Made by a program: the position numbers and the translations under genes. Shown here piece by piece: positions 33,622 through 46,583 of a stretch of 64,000 nucleotides of DNA. The notes beneath the pieces were generated by a model, which worked only from the letters and a program-made list of their open reading frames with translations, was not told where the DNA came from and did not search any database. The stretch is from Kappaphycus alvarezii (taxonomy: Eukaryota; Rhodophyta; Florideophyceae; Gigartinales; Solieriaceae). The stretch spans positions 1,054,001-1,118,000 of the forward strand of contig NADL03000512.1 of NCBI GenBank assembly GCA_002205965.3, read 5' to 3'. Every line of letters starts with the position of its first letter. The stretch's first letter is position 1.

Positions 33622-33855
33622 CCTTTTGATCTCATTTAACCACTTAACAATTGGACCAACAGGGAGTTCATAAATAAAACGACAAAACTACCTGTTGTTA
33701 GGGCAAGATTATTGACGTTGCACTGACACTTCACAATGAATTTTAGCTCTTTCCTTTAGAATCTTCCCCCAAAATTCCCTTTCCACCATTAAGGACTCGC
33801 ACTCTTTTGGCGCTATTCTCCAATCAGCAATTGCGTTGTAATTTCCCCTTCCCCC

Positions 33856-34140
33856 TCACCTCCCTCTTCCGCAACCCCTCCCTCGCCCCCTACCCAGTGT
33901 TGATCTGCCACGGCCTCCTATGGGGGCATGTCTCCTACCTGATGACACTTCAGGACCCCCTGCCAGCCCTTCAAGATCCCTTTTTGACGAACCCCTGCTC
34001 CTGTTTGATCGTACTCGCCCCGCACTTGATCCGGCACGCCTCACTCTGCCACGCCTTGTTGAGTTTGAAACCGATCGAGAAGCAACGGTATTATGCTCTG
34101 AATTCTGCGTCGTTGCGGGGAAATGAGCATCGGTTCTCAT
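33856..34140 (-). CDS. Arg/Gly/Ser-rich open frame, possible N-terminus of the transposase-like relic
   Basis: Ninety-four codons of low complexity, ending in G-R-G-R-G-R-G-C-G-R-G-R. It lies 235 bases upstream of the transposase-like relic on the same strand and could be its disordered, nucleic-acid-binding N-terminus. It could equally be an open frame by composition alone. Confidence 0.25.
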   Translation of the reverse strand: MRTDAHFPATTQNSEHNTVASRSVSNSTRRGRVRRAGSSAGRVRSNRSRGSSKRDLEGLAGGPEVSSGRRHAPIGGRGRSTLGRGRGRGCGRGR

Positions 34141-37100
34141 GTGAAAGGATGCCTTAGGACTTCCTGTCCGACCTTCAATTGGTTATGATGACTGAGGGGC
34201 ATCTTTTTGTTCATGTTGAGGTGGAGGAAGCTCGTTCTCTTCAAAAAGAACAGACATTTCCAATGTAACTTTGCATATGGAAAGTGGTCACGTCTTCTGC
34301 TGCCGTAGAATTGGCAATTGTTATCCGAATTATTTGGTTGAAATGCTGTAATGTAGGGAAGAGAGTTAAGATTAAATATCTCGTTTCCAGAGTCTGATCC
34401 AATTTAGTTTCAAGGCCTCAGCTCTGCAAGAAACGAGGCTATTTTACTGTAGTTATATACACTACACTGTACATAAGGGCTAAATTGCAATTTCTGGTAT
34501 TTTGCGTTACATGCAGTTAACTGTACACTACATGCATTACGGATATACGTTTTATAAATTTTAAGTACGGTAGGTAATGCTGGTAATTTTCCATCATATT
34601 ACCAAGAAAATTTCAATGAAATTAGAGCAAGTTTCCTCCCTCAAGTGACTACGCGAAACAGCAGAGCTTTAAATAAACCAGTTCTGCTGTCGTCGGTCGT
34701 TTCTCCTGTGCGCCATAAGCACCATACGAGAGTGGCATCTAACTTTTATTTTGCCCAACTCGTGAAGCTAATCATTCAGTGAAGACTTCATACAGAACCC
34801 AAGAAAAGTAAAATGCATTAATCCTTAAAGAAATAGATTTATAGAGCAGTAAATTATCTGCAACAATTGCCAGTTTCGAATCTCTTCCCAGAGTCAACGA
34901 ATATACCATCCGGTGCAAAAAAGCCGATTTAATCCTTACTTTTATTCTCTCGGCCCCTCGCCATAGATTACATAGCTACTGGTGATTCTCTCTCGAAAAA
35001 AGCCGCGAAAGTAGTTAAGCTCATCATTGAGTCCCCTATCGCTCCTGTAATTGCATCACGTTGTTGTGCGTACGGTTTCATGAACAGAATGTTCTGAATG
35101 TCTCCTTCGAAACTAGTAACAACAATTTTCCCTAAATTTCATTCCAAAATTCTTTACCTTTCTCTCCGTGCTGTGACTTGGTTGTTCATAAAGTTTTCAC
35201 TTACATAAAGACAAATTAATATGATTGGAAGGCTGCGTATTACCATGGAAATAGTCCGGACTCTTTAATCCTATGGAATGATTATTCGCCCTCACCTGAA
35301 GCCTTTTCCACTAATTTATGTTTAACTCCTCCTGCGGTACGTACATTTCTGTATTTGATAGCAGTACTTGATGCATTTAAAGTCAGATGCTTCCAATGCT
35401 GCAAGGCCAAAAGTAAATATGGAACTTTGATGAAACTCGTTTTGTAACCCTCTTCCAAGCTTATGCAGAGAGCTTCCGGTACCAGTATTCTGATGAAACA
35501 AATATTCGTTGACAAATCATTTAGACCCATACTGAATTAAAAAAACTCGATGCTTATCAATTTACCTTAAGTGAGGAATGCAGTTGAAGATTGCATTTTT
35601 TTGTGTAATGCTTCTCGAAAAATAATCTCGAATATTTTCAAAAAACCTTACTCTATGTAAACACTCGCAATTGAGAATTCAAATATTTAAATTTGAAAAG
35701 AGTCACCACGAAATTACGGATAATTGCTGCTATATCCGACAAAAATTGATGTAGCAGTGGGGACTAAAAATTCAATGAACCCACTGTTCAAAAGATGGTG
35801 AAGCTATTAATATATATTGCTAAGCATTTAGGCAATTTTCTTGTCTCGAAATGGGTCGAGTGTATCTTTCTCTATGATATTGCGGCATTTGGAACTATAC
35901 CCTTTATACACTGTCTTGTTTCCATTCTGTAACCATTCAAGTAACCAGCCTCAGATTCCAGAAGCCAAAATTTATTAATCACAAAAATTAGATCACACAT
36001 GTAGCTATTTTCTAGCGGGTTCATAGTACATTGGCAAGCAAACAGGAGACTGATGTATTTCTATACTTCAGAAAGTTTTCATTTACGAACTATTTAGCAA
36101 TGATTAGCTCAGGCGCATATTATAAAAGTTATTTGGAATATCGTTCATGTGTTACGTGTGAAAGGTCGTCTCAGCCCGAGACTTAACCTTATTCCATAAA
36201 GCTTATGATATCAAGTACTTGATCAGTACCTGATTGATCGTCGTTATTATCCAAAAATTTTGAAGAGATCGATTCTAATGATTTTTTGCAATTCGAAAAC
36301 ATTTAATGCACACAAAATTGATGATTCAATGGAAGTATAACCGTGCTTCAATTCCATTACGGGGCTTTTGTTACATGAGTATGCCTGTAATCGACTTACG
36401 TGAACTCATGAACAACCTTTGAGGTGTTCTGTGGTTTACATTGACAAATGCAATGAAAAAATACAGGGATCGAAGTCTAGTTACATCGAATTTAAAGAGT
36501 GAGTTTATTATGTTTAAAAGTGAACTGGGCTTTGTATACGCTTCTGTTGCTATTAGCGGACCCATCATAATTCTAGCACAAATGAGGAGAATACTTTAGC
36601 GACCGGACAGCTACAAAATCTTTCTTTTCAGTTGTTTTGAAGTTTATATAAATCGGTCAGGAAAATTTAGTAAAATATTCTCTTCCGCGTTATGTGCATT
36701 CTCCTGAAGTGCAGTACTTCTACAATTATAGAAACTATTCACGAAAAATATCTTATCAACAATGCAGGTATAGAAAAGCAGCATTAATTCAGCTAAGTTA
36801 GCCGGTTACCGGGCAAAAGTTGTCTAACATGAAATTCCCCCAGCGGTATGAATTGTATATCCCTCTACACTATTTATACTAGTAGTTCAATTTCTTTGGT
36901 CATTTTATAATACTGGACGAAGTAATGAAACTCCACATGGGTACAAGCCGTACTTGTCCCCCGGGATGCATTTATACTGAGGAGGACCCGTAATTTTTAG
37001 GAAAGACTTAAACAAAGCCTTACGAAGGTTACAATTTTCTACTTCCCATACTGAACCATAATTGCATATTGTTTCGGCTCCAAAGAGTCGCAGTTTAAAG

Positions 37101-40100
37101 AAAAAGTCACATTAATTCCTGATATTGCAATATTATAACCTGTTCAACATTCAGTACTTCATCTGAAAAATCATTAAACTGGTCGAGATAGTTCAAGGCC
37201 AAATAGACGTCTGACGGCTGGGTAGAAACAATAAAACTCATGAAAAAGCGTTATGTGTTCCAAATAATTCTACATATCGAAGGATAAACTCCATCGAATA
37301 CCCTATACTCTTATCACTTTAAAGCTGTAGCAATGATTTTACGATATTATGACTTAAAATCATTCCACCTACGTGTTACAGCTGCGCTGATTTACAGAGC
37401 TTTTACTCCCCGTATCGCTCATTACGTAAAAACCTCACTTTACGGAAACTTTGATGTTCCTACGAAAAAGGACGACAATATTCGTTTTGGAAGCTCTAAA
37501 ATATTTTTTGCAACAATATGGGTCATTTTCCACTATTATTATTGTGAGAGGAGTCAATTTGCCAGGGTAAACGTGATAATGTCTCTTTCATTGTAGATAG
37601 CTTCCATATAGAATTAATTTTATACCATCTATTAAGCGAAGCATGAATATTTTCAATGGGAGACGCGGATGACTATCATATGGAACCTATCAGATGAAAT
37701 TACGGCGCAACGGCGCAGCGCTGCAAGGTTATGTTAAATAAAATACTTAAGCGTTTTAAACTGAAAAATTGGGAGTCCCTCCAAATATACACTTCCGTTA
37801 GCTTCAATTTCTTCATATCCTGGTAAAATGTTTCCAGTCACAGTTCACTCCAAGTGTAGATTTTTTCTGCTTTTGCGAGAACAGGATGAATAATACGAAC
37901 ATTGATGGGAAAATATGGCCACGGGGACATCATTTTCCTCTCTCTGATATCTATTTATATATTTTGTCACGAAAATAGGAGACTTGAAAGTCATTTTTAA
38001 TGCACCATATTCACATCTTTGCTGATGAATAGGCGCTGTGGCACCTTTCCAAACGATTCTTCGGGGATTTGTGTCATTCACTTAGATTAAGAAGCTAAAT
38101 AGGGAGCGCCTGAAATTCATTTTGACCGAATGAAATACCGGAGCAAAGTCCTCAGGCTTTGGCAAAGGAAACAAAAGATGCCGAAAACGGTTATTGTATA
38201 TGAATGCATTCTAGGATACGTTCTGGATAATCAAATCCTCCCGAGACAATAAAAATTTCCCAAAGGGATCCGAAGCTTCAACAGTTCTCGGATTTGAGGA
38301 TTTTGACTTGATCAATTCAGGAAAAAGCCTGACGTATACGGTAACGCCAGAACACTGGAGATCATTACGTTATAAGCACTACCGGTGGATATCATAGACG
38401 AGTTTTACTGTTCTAGCAGTAATACTAAGTTCAATTACCTCTTCCTCTCCCTTTTGAGTCATTTAGGCACAGTATTCTTTCCATAAGTATCTTGAAAATC
38501 TTTCAATTATGCCGTAAACAAAAGTATCGATATTTTTGTATCATGTCAATTCCTTTCCTATAATTATTGCTGATTAATTTGGAATATTTAAGCGTTTTAT
38601 TCAGTTGTAGTAGTGAAATTAACATGGCAATATTTTTCTTGCAATTCACGTGACATAGGTAGAAAGAGTACAATTTCATGAAATGTTTTATCTTTAATTT
38701 GCAAATATTAGTTCTGTTATCGGAGTGCAATACGAAACTTTATGTCTAAATCTTAGTCTTATATGAAACTACCATGTCTTCTTCCTAATATTTAATCCCA
38801 TTACTAGCTAATCTCATCGTCACAATTAGTTACAACGTTTTATAGCTAAAAACAGTTCAAAGAACTACGCACCCGTCTCTTAATCAAATATAGAATTATT
38901 CTATCTCCTTTCATTTTGCGCCCTTTTATCTGCTTACATATATAATAGGGCCACCTAAGGTAAGAATTTCAACCAAATACTAACAAACCATCTCCGTGTC
39001 CTTACCCAGATATAGCGAAACCTACAGCTACCTATATATCGTGACGGAAGTCAAAATAATGCACACCTCAGCTAGGGGAATTCTACATGAATGCAGCGTA
39101 TTACATTCTGAGATAGCCCAAGAGAACCTAACGACACAACCGACACAGGAACAACGCCTGGGGTGGAGTCTCTGATGAGTTTGACGATCCTGAAATTGGC
39201 GTCGTACCTTTACTATCCAACTAGACCATGGCCATTTGCACACGATACCCCGGCAAACCTACCTAAAACCGAACTCTCAGAACAACGAATGACAACCACT
39301 AAGGGTTGGAGGTGATATCTTAGCCACAAGTAAAGTAACCAAACTGATTATCCATAGCACCCAACCACACTGCAGTAATCCAATTCCCCAATAATACAGT
39401 CCATACGAATTGAAATTTCTCGCAGTACGTGGTTATGCACTTGAATCGACGGTGGTGCAAGAATAATTAAAGGCGATAAACAAGAAATATTTTCCCTTAC
39501 ATAGTGATATGCAATATATCAAAAACCCAAACGACTCAAATCAAATCACTAATATCAACTGCCTCAATTCCAAGTGATGTATCATAAAACACTAAGCGAC
39601 CTGCTCCTGATCTCGCTCAAAAATTTACAAAAAAATCCATTTTCTGATTAATTACCTCATAGGAGGATTCGCAATAAATTGAAAGCAGCATTAAATATGC
39701 CAGTTCTCAAATGCAACGGTAATTTAGATCGATTTACTTTGCTTTCATGAAATCACACAAATTACCAATGATAAAAAGATCAAATAAAGCTTTTCTGTCG
39801 CTCCTCGCGACTTCACGATACTTATTGGATATCTGTTGTTCCAGTGTTTTTTTTGGACTACTGCGGTTTTGAAATGAATTTTTGCGACTAAACCCCGACG
39901 TTTAGATGGGAAAGCGCATTTTTTCTTTTTAACGGAACGCGAGCTACGGAGTGCACACCAGCGAAATCATTTCGTTCTCCAAAAACGTGAAGCTATGTTA
40001 TTCAGTTTAAGAATCTGGCACGTGATAATACTCACTTATTTTCATATATTCAATGATCCGATTACGTGAGTGGAAATAGGTACGAAAAGAAGTACATGGG

Positions 40101-40557
40101 ACAGGTTGTGGACAGTGCACTAGGAATACCACCACGTTAACAGAAGTAAGATACATGCGTTGCGGTCTTGTGATTTCAGAACTTTGCGGTTCAGTTTCAT
40201 GACCAACGACAAACGTCCCATTTGTAATTGTAATTAAATTTCATCTCTTAAATATTTCTTTAAATAACCAAAAAATATTTGTATTGAATCCATTCAATTC
40301 GTTTCAAGTTTCGACTACTTCGTTGCTATTAATTACCAAGTTTCCCAGGAAACTCCCCAGAGTCCCCTGAACTATACCCAGGATCCCCGGGATTGTAACA
40401 GTATCTATCTGAACTATAATCAGAGATCCAAAGATTATAGCTAGGACTTAAGTTTGGGCTCCCAAGATTGCACCAGCAGTTTCATAATATTTAAAGGAAT
40501 TCATAGTGTTCCCCATACGTTTAGATTGAAGATATCATAATTCTTCCCATTATTTTG
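34141..40557. other. AT-rich tract of about 6.4 kb without genes
   Basis: Only short frames occur (longest under 90 codons), none with a recognisable family or even composition. The base composition is clearly more AT-rich than the TOR blocks. GTAC words occur at 34440-34540. Near its right edge (40330-40480) short imperfect repeats of CCCAGGATCC- and AAGATTATAG-like words precede the Copia LTR. I see no tRNA or rRNA gene. Confidence 0.6.
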
Positions 40558-41096
40558 TGAAAATACACTTCTTTCCTGGGTTATTAGAAGAATCAAGAGA
40601 ATCTAGAGCAGTATCATAGCTATGTGAGGGCCAAGAAATTATCCTAGTTGATGATATAGGAAAGGAGGAGAGAGAGCGAAGGAGAGACGGAAAGAGGGAG
40701 CGATGTAGAGAGGGGGAATAAGATAGAGAGATAGAGAGCCAGAGAAAAAAGGAGTGAGTGATCAAGGAAGAGAGTTGAGAGGGGGAGAGGTGGTGAGGGA
40801 ATTTGCTTAGATAGAACTTGGAGGAGGACCGGGGCTTATATAGACCTCGAGGCGGGCCGAATGTACTTCTGGGCGGTCGAAAGAAGTTTCCAGAAGCCAT
40901 GTACAGGACGGTGGAAGGTCAACCCTAAACCTGCCTGAGCTGATCTAAAGTAGATCATCTCAAGCTTACAGCACTGTACAGTGCATATACGTATCGGTCA
41001 ATTTCTATGTTGAAAATTAAACTACAGTGGTGTCTGTAAGTCCCTATGGTAGTTGTAATCTGCCAGCAGAGGCAACAGAAGGTAGTCACACTAACA
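40558..41096 (-). repeat. 3' LTR of Copia element 2
   Basis: A 539-base segment starts with TG and ends with CA on the plus strand (TGAAAATACA...CACTAACA) and lies next to a purine-rich primer tract (complement of GGCCCCCTCAAAATAG at 41097). On the minus strand it has a TATATAAG box (about 40835-40842) followed by a long CT-rich leader (complement of the GA-rich tract at 40670-40800). Two perfect palindromes lie upstream of the box: GCACTGTACAGTGC (40971-40984) and TGATCTA-AAG-TAGATCA (40941-40957). No second copy is seen at the 5' end of the element. Confidence 0.6.
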
Positions 41097-41656
41097 GGCC
41101 CCCTCAAAATAGAACTAGCCAAAGTAGCTCCCCTTAATCTAAAAACAATGGAGGGATAATTGGAAAATCTAGGAAGAACGATGCTCAGCTCACTTTGAAT
41201 TTTCACAAACTTGACTCTAAGCAAATATTTCGTCAAAATGTCTGATACTTGTTTATCGGTTCGGCAATGAGATAAATTGATCTGTTTTGCAGCTAAAGCC
41301 TCCCAAACGAGGTGATATCGAATGTCAATGTGCTTTTTTCGATCATTGATAAACTAATCTTGGGCAGAGCTGATCGAATCGTAGTTTTCAACGAAGATTG
41401 AAATCAGAGTCGGCCCATTTGCACCAAGTATCTCAGAAAGAAGATTAGAGAATCAGAAAGCCTCTTTAAAACCAAGGTAAAGTGATATACACTCTGCCTC
41501 ACAAGAAGACGGAGCTGTTCATCCATGTTCCTTGAATCGCCACGAAATGGGCCCTCCGGATATCATAAACATTAAAGTTTCGGTAAATTTGAGAGTAGAT
41601 CGACAGCCACCCCAGTCAGAGTCGCTGTATCCATCGATTGCTGGAGCATATGATGG

Positions 41657-42420
41657 TTAGCAGCTGATTCCAAGGTCAATGGTTTCTTTAAGATAGCCGT
41701 AAACTCTCTTCACTGCTTTATAGTGGCTCAAGAGAGGCTTTTCACAGTGCTTTGAAAGCTTGTCAACTTCAAAACCAATATCAGGGCCATTAAATATTAT
41801 AAGATATATGAAACTTCCAATCGCTGAGCGATAAGGTGTTGATGATGGGAGTTCTCTGCCTTCTGCGTCGTTATTTTCCTCTTTCGTGAGAAACATAGAA
41901 GTATCGACAGTCTTTGAGTCCTTGATGTTGAATCTTTCAAGTATCTTCTCGGTGAACGATGATTGGGAGAGGTGCAATTTTTTTCTTGACGGTGACGGAC
42001 AACTTTGATCCCCAGAAATTTTTTGACTGTGCCGAGATCCTTCATTTTGAACCTGTTTTTCAACTCTGTCTTGGCGTTTTCCAGATCGCTTCGATCGGTT
42101 CCTACGATCAAGAGGTCTTCTACGTATAAGATAATGATGGAGACCGAAGAGCCATTTCTAGAGACGTTAAGGCAAGGTTCATGCGGTTTGCTAATATATG
42201 GAAGATCTTTTGTTAGAAACTCATTAATTTTGTCATACCATTGGCGCGGAGCCTGTTTGAGCCCGTATAAGACCTTTCGAAGCCTGCACACGAGGGAAGG
42301 TCTTATAAAGTCCCGAAATCTGGATGTAATTTCCATGAATATTTCCTGTTCCAAGTCTCCATTGAGAAAAGCAGTGACAACATACATTTGCCCACATTAA
42401 AGATCGAAGATGTTTGTCGA
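41657..42420 (-). pseudogene. Copia element 2: reverse transcriptase region
   Basis: The motifs D-L-x-x-V-V/T-A-F-L-N-G-D-L, L-K-Q-A-P-R-Q-W, and a Y-V-E-D-L-L-I-V-G variant of the Copia YVDD box are seen. Next come M-K-D-L-G-T-V-K-K-F-L-G-I, then the connection domain with Y-R-S-A-I-G-S-F-I-Y-L. Broken. Confidence 0.82.
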
Positions 42421-43199
42421 GAACAGAAACAAACGTAGGGCAGAAAGAGACACGATAGGATCATAAGTTTCATTGTACTCGAGACCGGAAACTTGTCAGA
42501 ACCCTTTCGTGACTATGTGGAATTTGGGGCTGACGCCTGGTTTCACACGGAAGACGTACCGGAAAGTAATTCCATGCATTACCGGCTTCTGCGGAACAAG
42601 CTGAAAGGTTCCATTTTCTCTAATGGAGTCTTCTTCCTTCTTAATTCCAGACATCCAGAAACAATTTTTTTTCAGAAGATGTAGTTTTCTCGTAAGATAC
42701 AGAAATATTATTTAGAATTACAGCGGTCCCTGGAGTAAGCGATACGTCATTATTGCTTCTAGGGAGCCACCAGCGGCCGTGCTTCTTTTCAATTCGAGAT
42801 GATCGACGGGGAACAAAGTCAGGAGCGTCCACATGGCGCAGAACTGTTTTGTGATCTTCGCATGTAGTAGATGACTCCGCGTTTTGAAGAATCTCTGAAG
42901 TTAAATTCTTCGATTGATCTTTTGGAGTCTGACCGCCGTCAGTAGAGGATCCATTATCTTGCGAAGATCCTTCGGGAAAGCTTGATTTGTCCTGATATGA
43001 CGAACCATTTGAAGATCTATCGAATTTAACCTCTCGCGACACAATCATTTTCTCAGCCGCAGTATCCTAGAGCCTATATCCCTTGCTTTGAGAAGAATAG
43101 CCGATCACTAGGGCTTCACGGGACTGTGGGTTCATTTTCTTGAGATACTTCTTTACGGTCATGTACCAGCATTTTGTGCCAAACACTCGCACGTGGGAG

Positions 43200-43950
43200 A
43201 TTTATGGAAGATTTTCATTCTATAGCTGATGAGGCATAGATTTTTTAGGCAAGGAACTGAAAGTAACTCGATTAAGTACATGTACGGCGGAAAAAAGTGC
43301 TTCAGCCCAAAAGGGCTTTGGAAGTGACTTGTGATGCAGCATAGATCAGATGAGATTGAGCAGAGTGCGGTTCATTCGCTCCGCTGTTCCAGTTTGCTGA
43401 AGAGTATGGGCAACAATGAGCTGATCTTTAATTCCTTGTTCCTCCATAAAATCCTTAAATGCTGCAGAACGTTATTATCCACCATTGACTTACCGCAAGG
43501 CTTTTAGTATAATCTCATCGTTCTCGACAATAACCTCCGTGTCGAGAAACTCGTGGAAATGTAGGGCTTCAGGAGACTCGCTAGTGTGTTTTTCCGCTAA
43601 AGCCTTGTATTTCTTGAAACACTCCAGAACTTTTTGAGTTCTCAGTAATAGGTTAAAATACTGTCCATTAGGAGTAGATGTCTATAAAAGACACTAAATA
43701 ACGCACCGCGCCTAGGGAAGGACTTTCAAAAGGCCCTAGAACGTCTGAGTGAGCCAGCTGCAGGGGCTTCGTAGAGCGTCCTTCCCTCAACTTCGGGATT
43801 GGTGCAAGATAATATTTGCCGAGAATGAATCCAACGCAGGCGTCTGGAGTCTCTTCATTGTCGAACTGAACACCTTTTACAGCTCCATGACTAACTATAG
43901 ACTTGATTTCAGCGGTGTCGATGTGAGGATTCTCTAATTCCATGTTTGGA
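43200..43950 (-). pseudogene. Copia element 2: integrase region
   Basis: The GAG-pre-integrase block (H-I-D-T-A-E-I-K-S-I-V, C-V-G-F-I-L-G-K) is followed by the integrase start (Q-L-A-H-S-D-V-L-G-P-F-E). The region down to about 43200 aligns in order with the integrase of element 1. Broken. Confidence 0.75.
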
Positions 43951-45574
43951 GAGAAGTAAGTAAGGAAATCTCCGGTGCAAAGAAGTTTTATGGTCTTGAG
44001 CAGGTGTCTAGTATATATAGACCTTTCTCTAGAGTCCCAGTAGCAACTGTGGAGCTATCCCTTTACTTGGTGAGAAAGACGCAGTCATTTTTAAAAGAAC
44101 AGTAGATGCCATGACTAGCCATAGATGATACCGAAAGCAGCTGATATCGAAGGGTAGGAACGTGAAGAACCCCCTTTAACAGGAATTGGACAGCATTTTT
44201 GTTACGGCTGATAGCTAAGATTAAATCACCTGACCCTTCAATTGGCGCTGTAGAATCTGTTCCAAGATCTAGGGTTTACTTGTATGATGAGGCATGATAC
44301 GTGACGAAGGAGGTTCGATCATGTGTTCCATTCAAAGTACAGCTCGAGTCGATTACCCAGTCATTAGCGAGGGATATGGGATTCCGAGTTGTTTGTAACG
44401 CAATACTGTTCTGACTAGAGATTTTGAGATGCAATGGTTGGTTTTTTTCATCTTCGGCATGATCAGTGATGAAATTACAGGTCATCAGATCCTTTTCGGT
44501 GTTCAAAGTCTTGTCTTCGCATCGATGATCGGATATGCTTACCAAGCAAACAAGATCTCTATCTTTTTCTTTCTCAAGGAGAGCGTCGGATTAAACAAGA
44601 ACTTTCCCACCATTACATCCCTTGTACAATTGATCCCGCGCTGGATGGCAAACTGGAGCGAGGTGGGGGTACTTTTTGAAGCATCGACTACTATCGCGGT
44701 GCTTTCCACAATGAATACATATCTCAGATGAAGAGTCTCTGTTGAATTTTGAACACTGTTTTCCAAGGAAAGCCGCGGGCTTTTAAGCCCTCAAGGCGAC
44801 CTGATTTCGCTGGGCATGGTGCTTTTATTCCTGGAGGCATCTGCTTTGAAAGAATTTGAAGGAGAATTTGTCATCAACGTGAGCAGCGTCGAGTGGCGAG
44901 ATTAGACTATCAAAGCGATAGGGTAGAACTTTGAGTAGGGCTTGTGGCCATTTTGCTGTCCTCGATACGTACTGACTTCGACTTGAGAGTAGCGGCAAGC
45001 TTGCGTATTCGGGCAGCAAACGAAAATATTTTCTCATTAGCGTTCATTTTGGTGGTATAGAATGGACGCTTTGCAGCGCGTTTGTTGAGAAGGGTATGTT
45101 TCTCAAGATACTACAGATGAGAGACCACATGACCTTGGCGGTAATGGCGTGCTGGACGTTTTCGAGATGAGTATCTAAGAGAGTCAGCCCGATTGTAGCT
45201 CTACCTTTGCAATCTGCCCTCTTCTATGAAGCGTACGTTAGTGGGGAAGGTTCCGGAGGTTCTTCAGTGAGATGGTCGTCAACTTCTCCCGGGGAGAGTA
45301 GGAGCTGCATAAGCGACTTCCAAATGTGGAAGTTATCATCGCGGAGTTTCTCGAAGCTGTCAATATGAAGTCCAGAGGAATCGATGAAGCAATATAGCAG
45401 AGTGGAGGAGAACTGTGACTAGTGAAAGAAGATTGACAGTGACTAGGGATCAGTTCTACTCATTTCTACGACTCACGTGCTTGTCGCGATCGTACCTTGT
45501 CTAAAACAGTCGATTAAAGAAGGGCAAGGAGCAATGACTGCTCTCCTCTCCTTTGCACACGGTTTCGGCACTTC

Positions 45575-46260
45575 TTACCACCTCTGTGTTGCTCGAGTTG
45601 CTTTTGGGCCAGATACTTTGAGCTGACATAGATCGCAAGTAAGGAAGGAATGCTCTAGTTTGAAGGTAGGTACGGGGACAGGAACTGGAGGTTGTGAGAC
45701 AGAGATAGAAGGAAGAGGAGCCGGAGAGAGCTGTTCATCAGAGAGAGAAGTCGAAACCCTTAGAGATATAGGAACAGGTGCAGGAGATGGAGCAGCGGGA
45801 AATAAAGGAGAATGAGTAGGGGCAACCGAAACTGGAGTAGGTGTGATCAAGGAAACAACTTGAACGAGTGTTGTCGGTTTGAAGACCTGCTGCTTTTGTC
45901 CCCTCGGCTTCGTGATGCGCCTACAAGACACATGAAGGGGCTTCGAGCGAGTTTAGTAGGCTTCTTCGACGGTTTTCCGGGTGCAATTTTCTTCTTTCCG
46001 ATAGCAAGAAAGTGTGGAGGAAGTCCTTCTTCTTCGGAGGAGAAGGAAGGATAACAACTGCGTCTGGAGTGGGAGCGGCAAAAGGGACGTCACCACCCTC
46101 GCCGTCCGACTCGATGGCTGAGTCGTTAATAAAGCGACAATTGGGGCGGGGGTATTCTTGCGAGTCGAAGCAGAGCTTGTGGACGACGGGATCGTCTGGG
46201 ACGGTCTCGATGTCGCGACGAAAGACGGAACGATAGATGGTCACCGAAGGCAAGAATTGC
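45575..46260 (-). pseudogene. Copia element 2: N-terminal proline-rich and finger-like region
   Basis: It shares with element 1 the start block (T-I-Y-R-S-V-F-R-R), an acidic S-A-I-E-S-D-G-E-G stretch, a long Pro/Ser/Val-rich stretch and a C-D-L-C-Q-L-K finger start. The shared presence in two diverged elements shows that this N-terminal extension belongs to the family. Broken. Confidence 0.6.
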
Positions 46261-46583
46261 GAGGCTAGGCCGAGTTTGAGGCAATAGCGTGGGTGAATAC
46301 AGGGAGCAGAAGTGCGAGATGTTTTGGACTTACCGTTGAAACGAGCCACGGGCCGTGAAACAAACTTAGGTGTGTAGCACGGAGACGAGACAGGTAGCAA
46401 CGAGAAGGAGTCAGGCCGCAAGATAAACTGTCGTTCTGTGGTGTATAGTTGTAGAAAGAAGGCAGGACGCAAAATAAACCGGGGTGGGTAGTGCAGAGAC
46501 GGCATGCGTTGGACGGACCACAATACAGAAGTTATTGTATAATGCGTAGACGACAAAGAGGTCACGCGCAAAACAATCGCAGC

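Larger units (their letters stand above)
40558..46583 (-). mobile_element. Copia-type LTR retrotransposon 2, strongly decayed
   Basis: A second Copia element on the minus strand, of a subfamily related to element 1 but clearly diverged. Parts: leader (46260-46583), N-terminal proline-rich and finger-like region (45575-46260), gag (about 44820-45400), zinc knuckle (about 44700), protease (around 44350, V-I-D-S-S-C-T), integrase (43200-43950), linker (42641-43048), reverse transcriptase with Y-V-E-D-L-L-I-V-G (41657-42420), RNase H (about 41230-41640) and a 3' LTR. It is broken by many interruptions, perhaps fifteen or more, and looks older than element 1. It sits between two AT-rich gene-free tracts. 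Confidence 0.85.

Noticed and set aside
37333-37596. 87-codon open frame in the AT-rich tract
   Set aside because: No recognisable motif and codon content like the flanking non-coding DNA.
39165-39228. Hammerhead-ribozyme-like words CTGATGA ... GAAA with TTGG/CCAA arms
   Set aside because: The stem II segment does not pair, the position before the cleavage site does not fit the core, and the match is within what chance gives in a long tract.
40670-40800. GA-rich tract as an independent microsatellite
   Set aside because: It lies within the Copia 2 LTR, just after the TATA box, and fits the CT-rich leader of that LTR on the minus strand.
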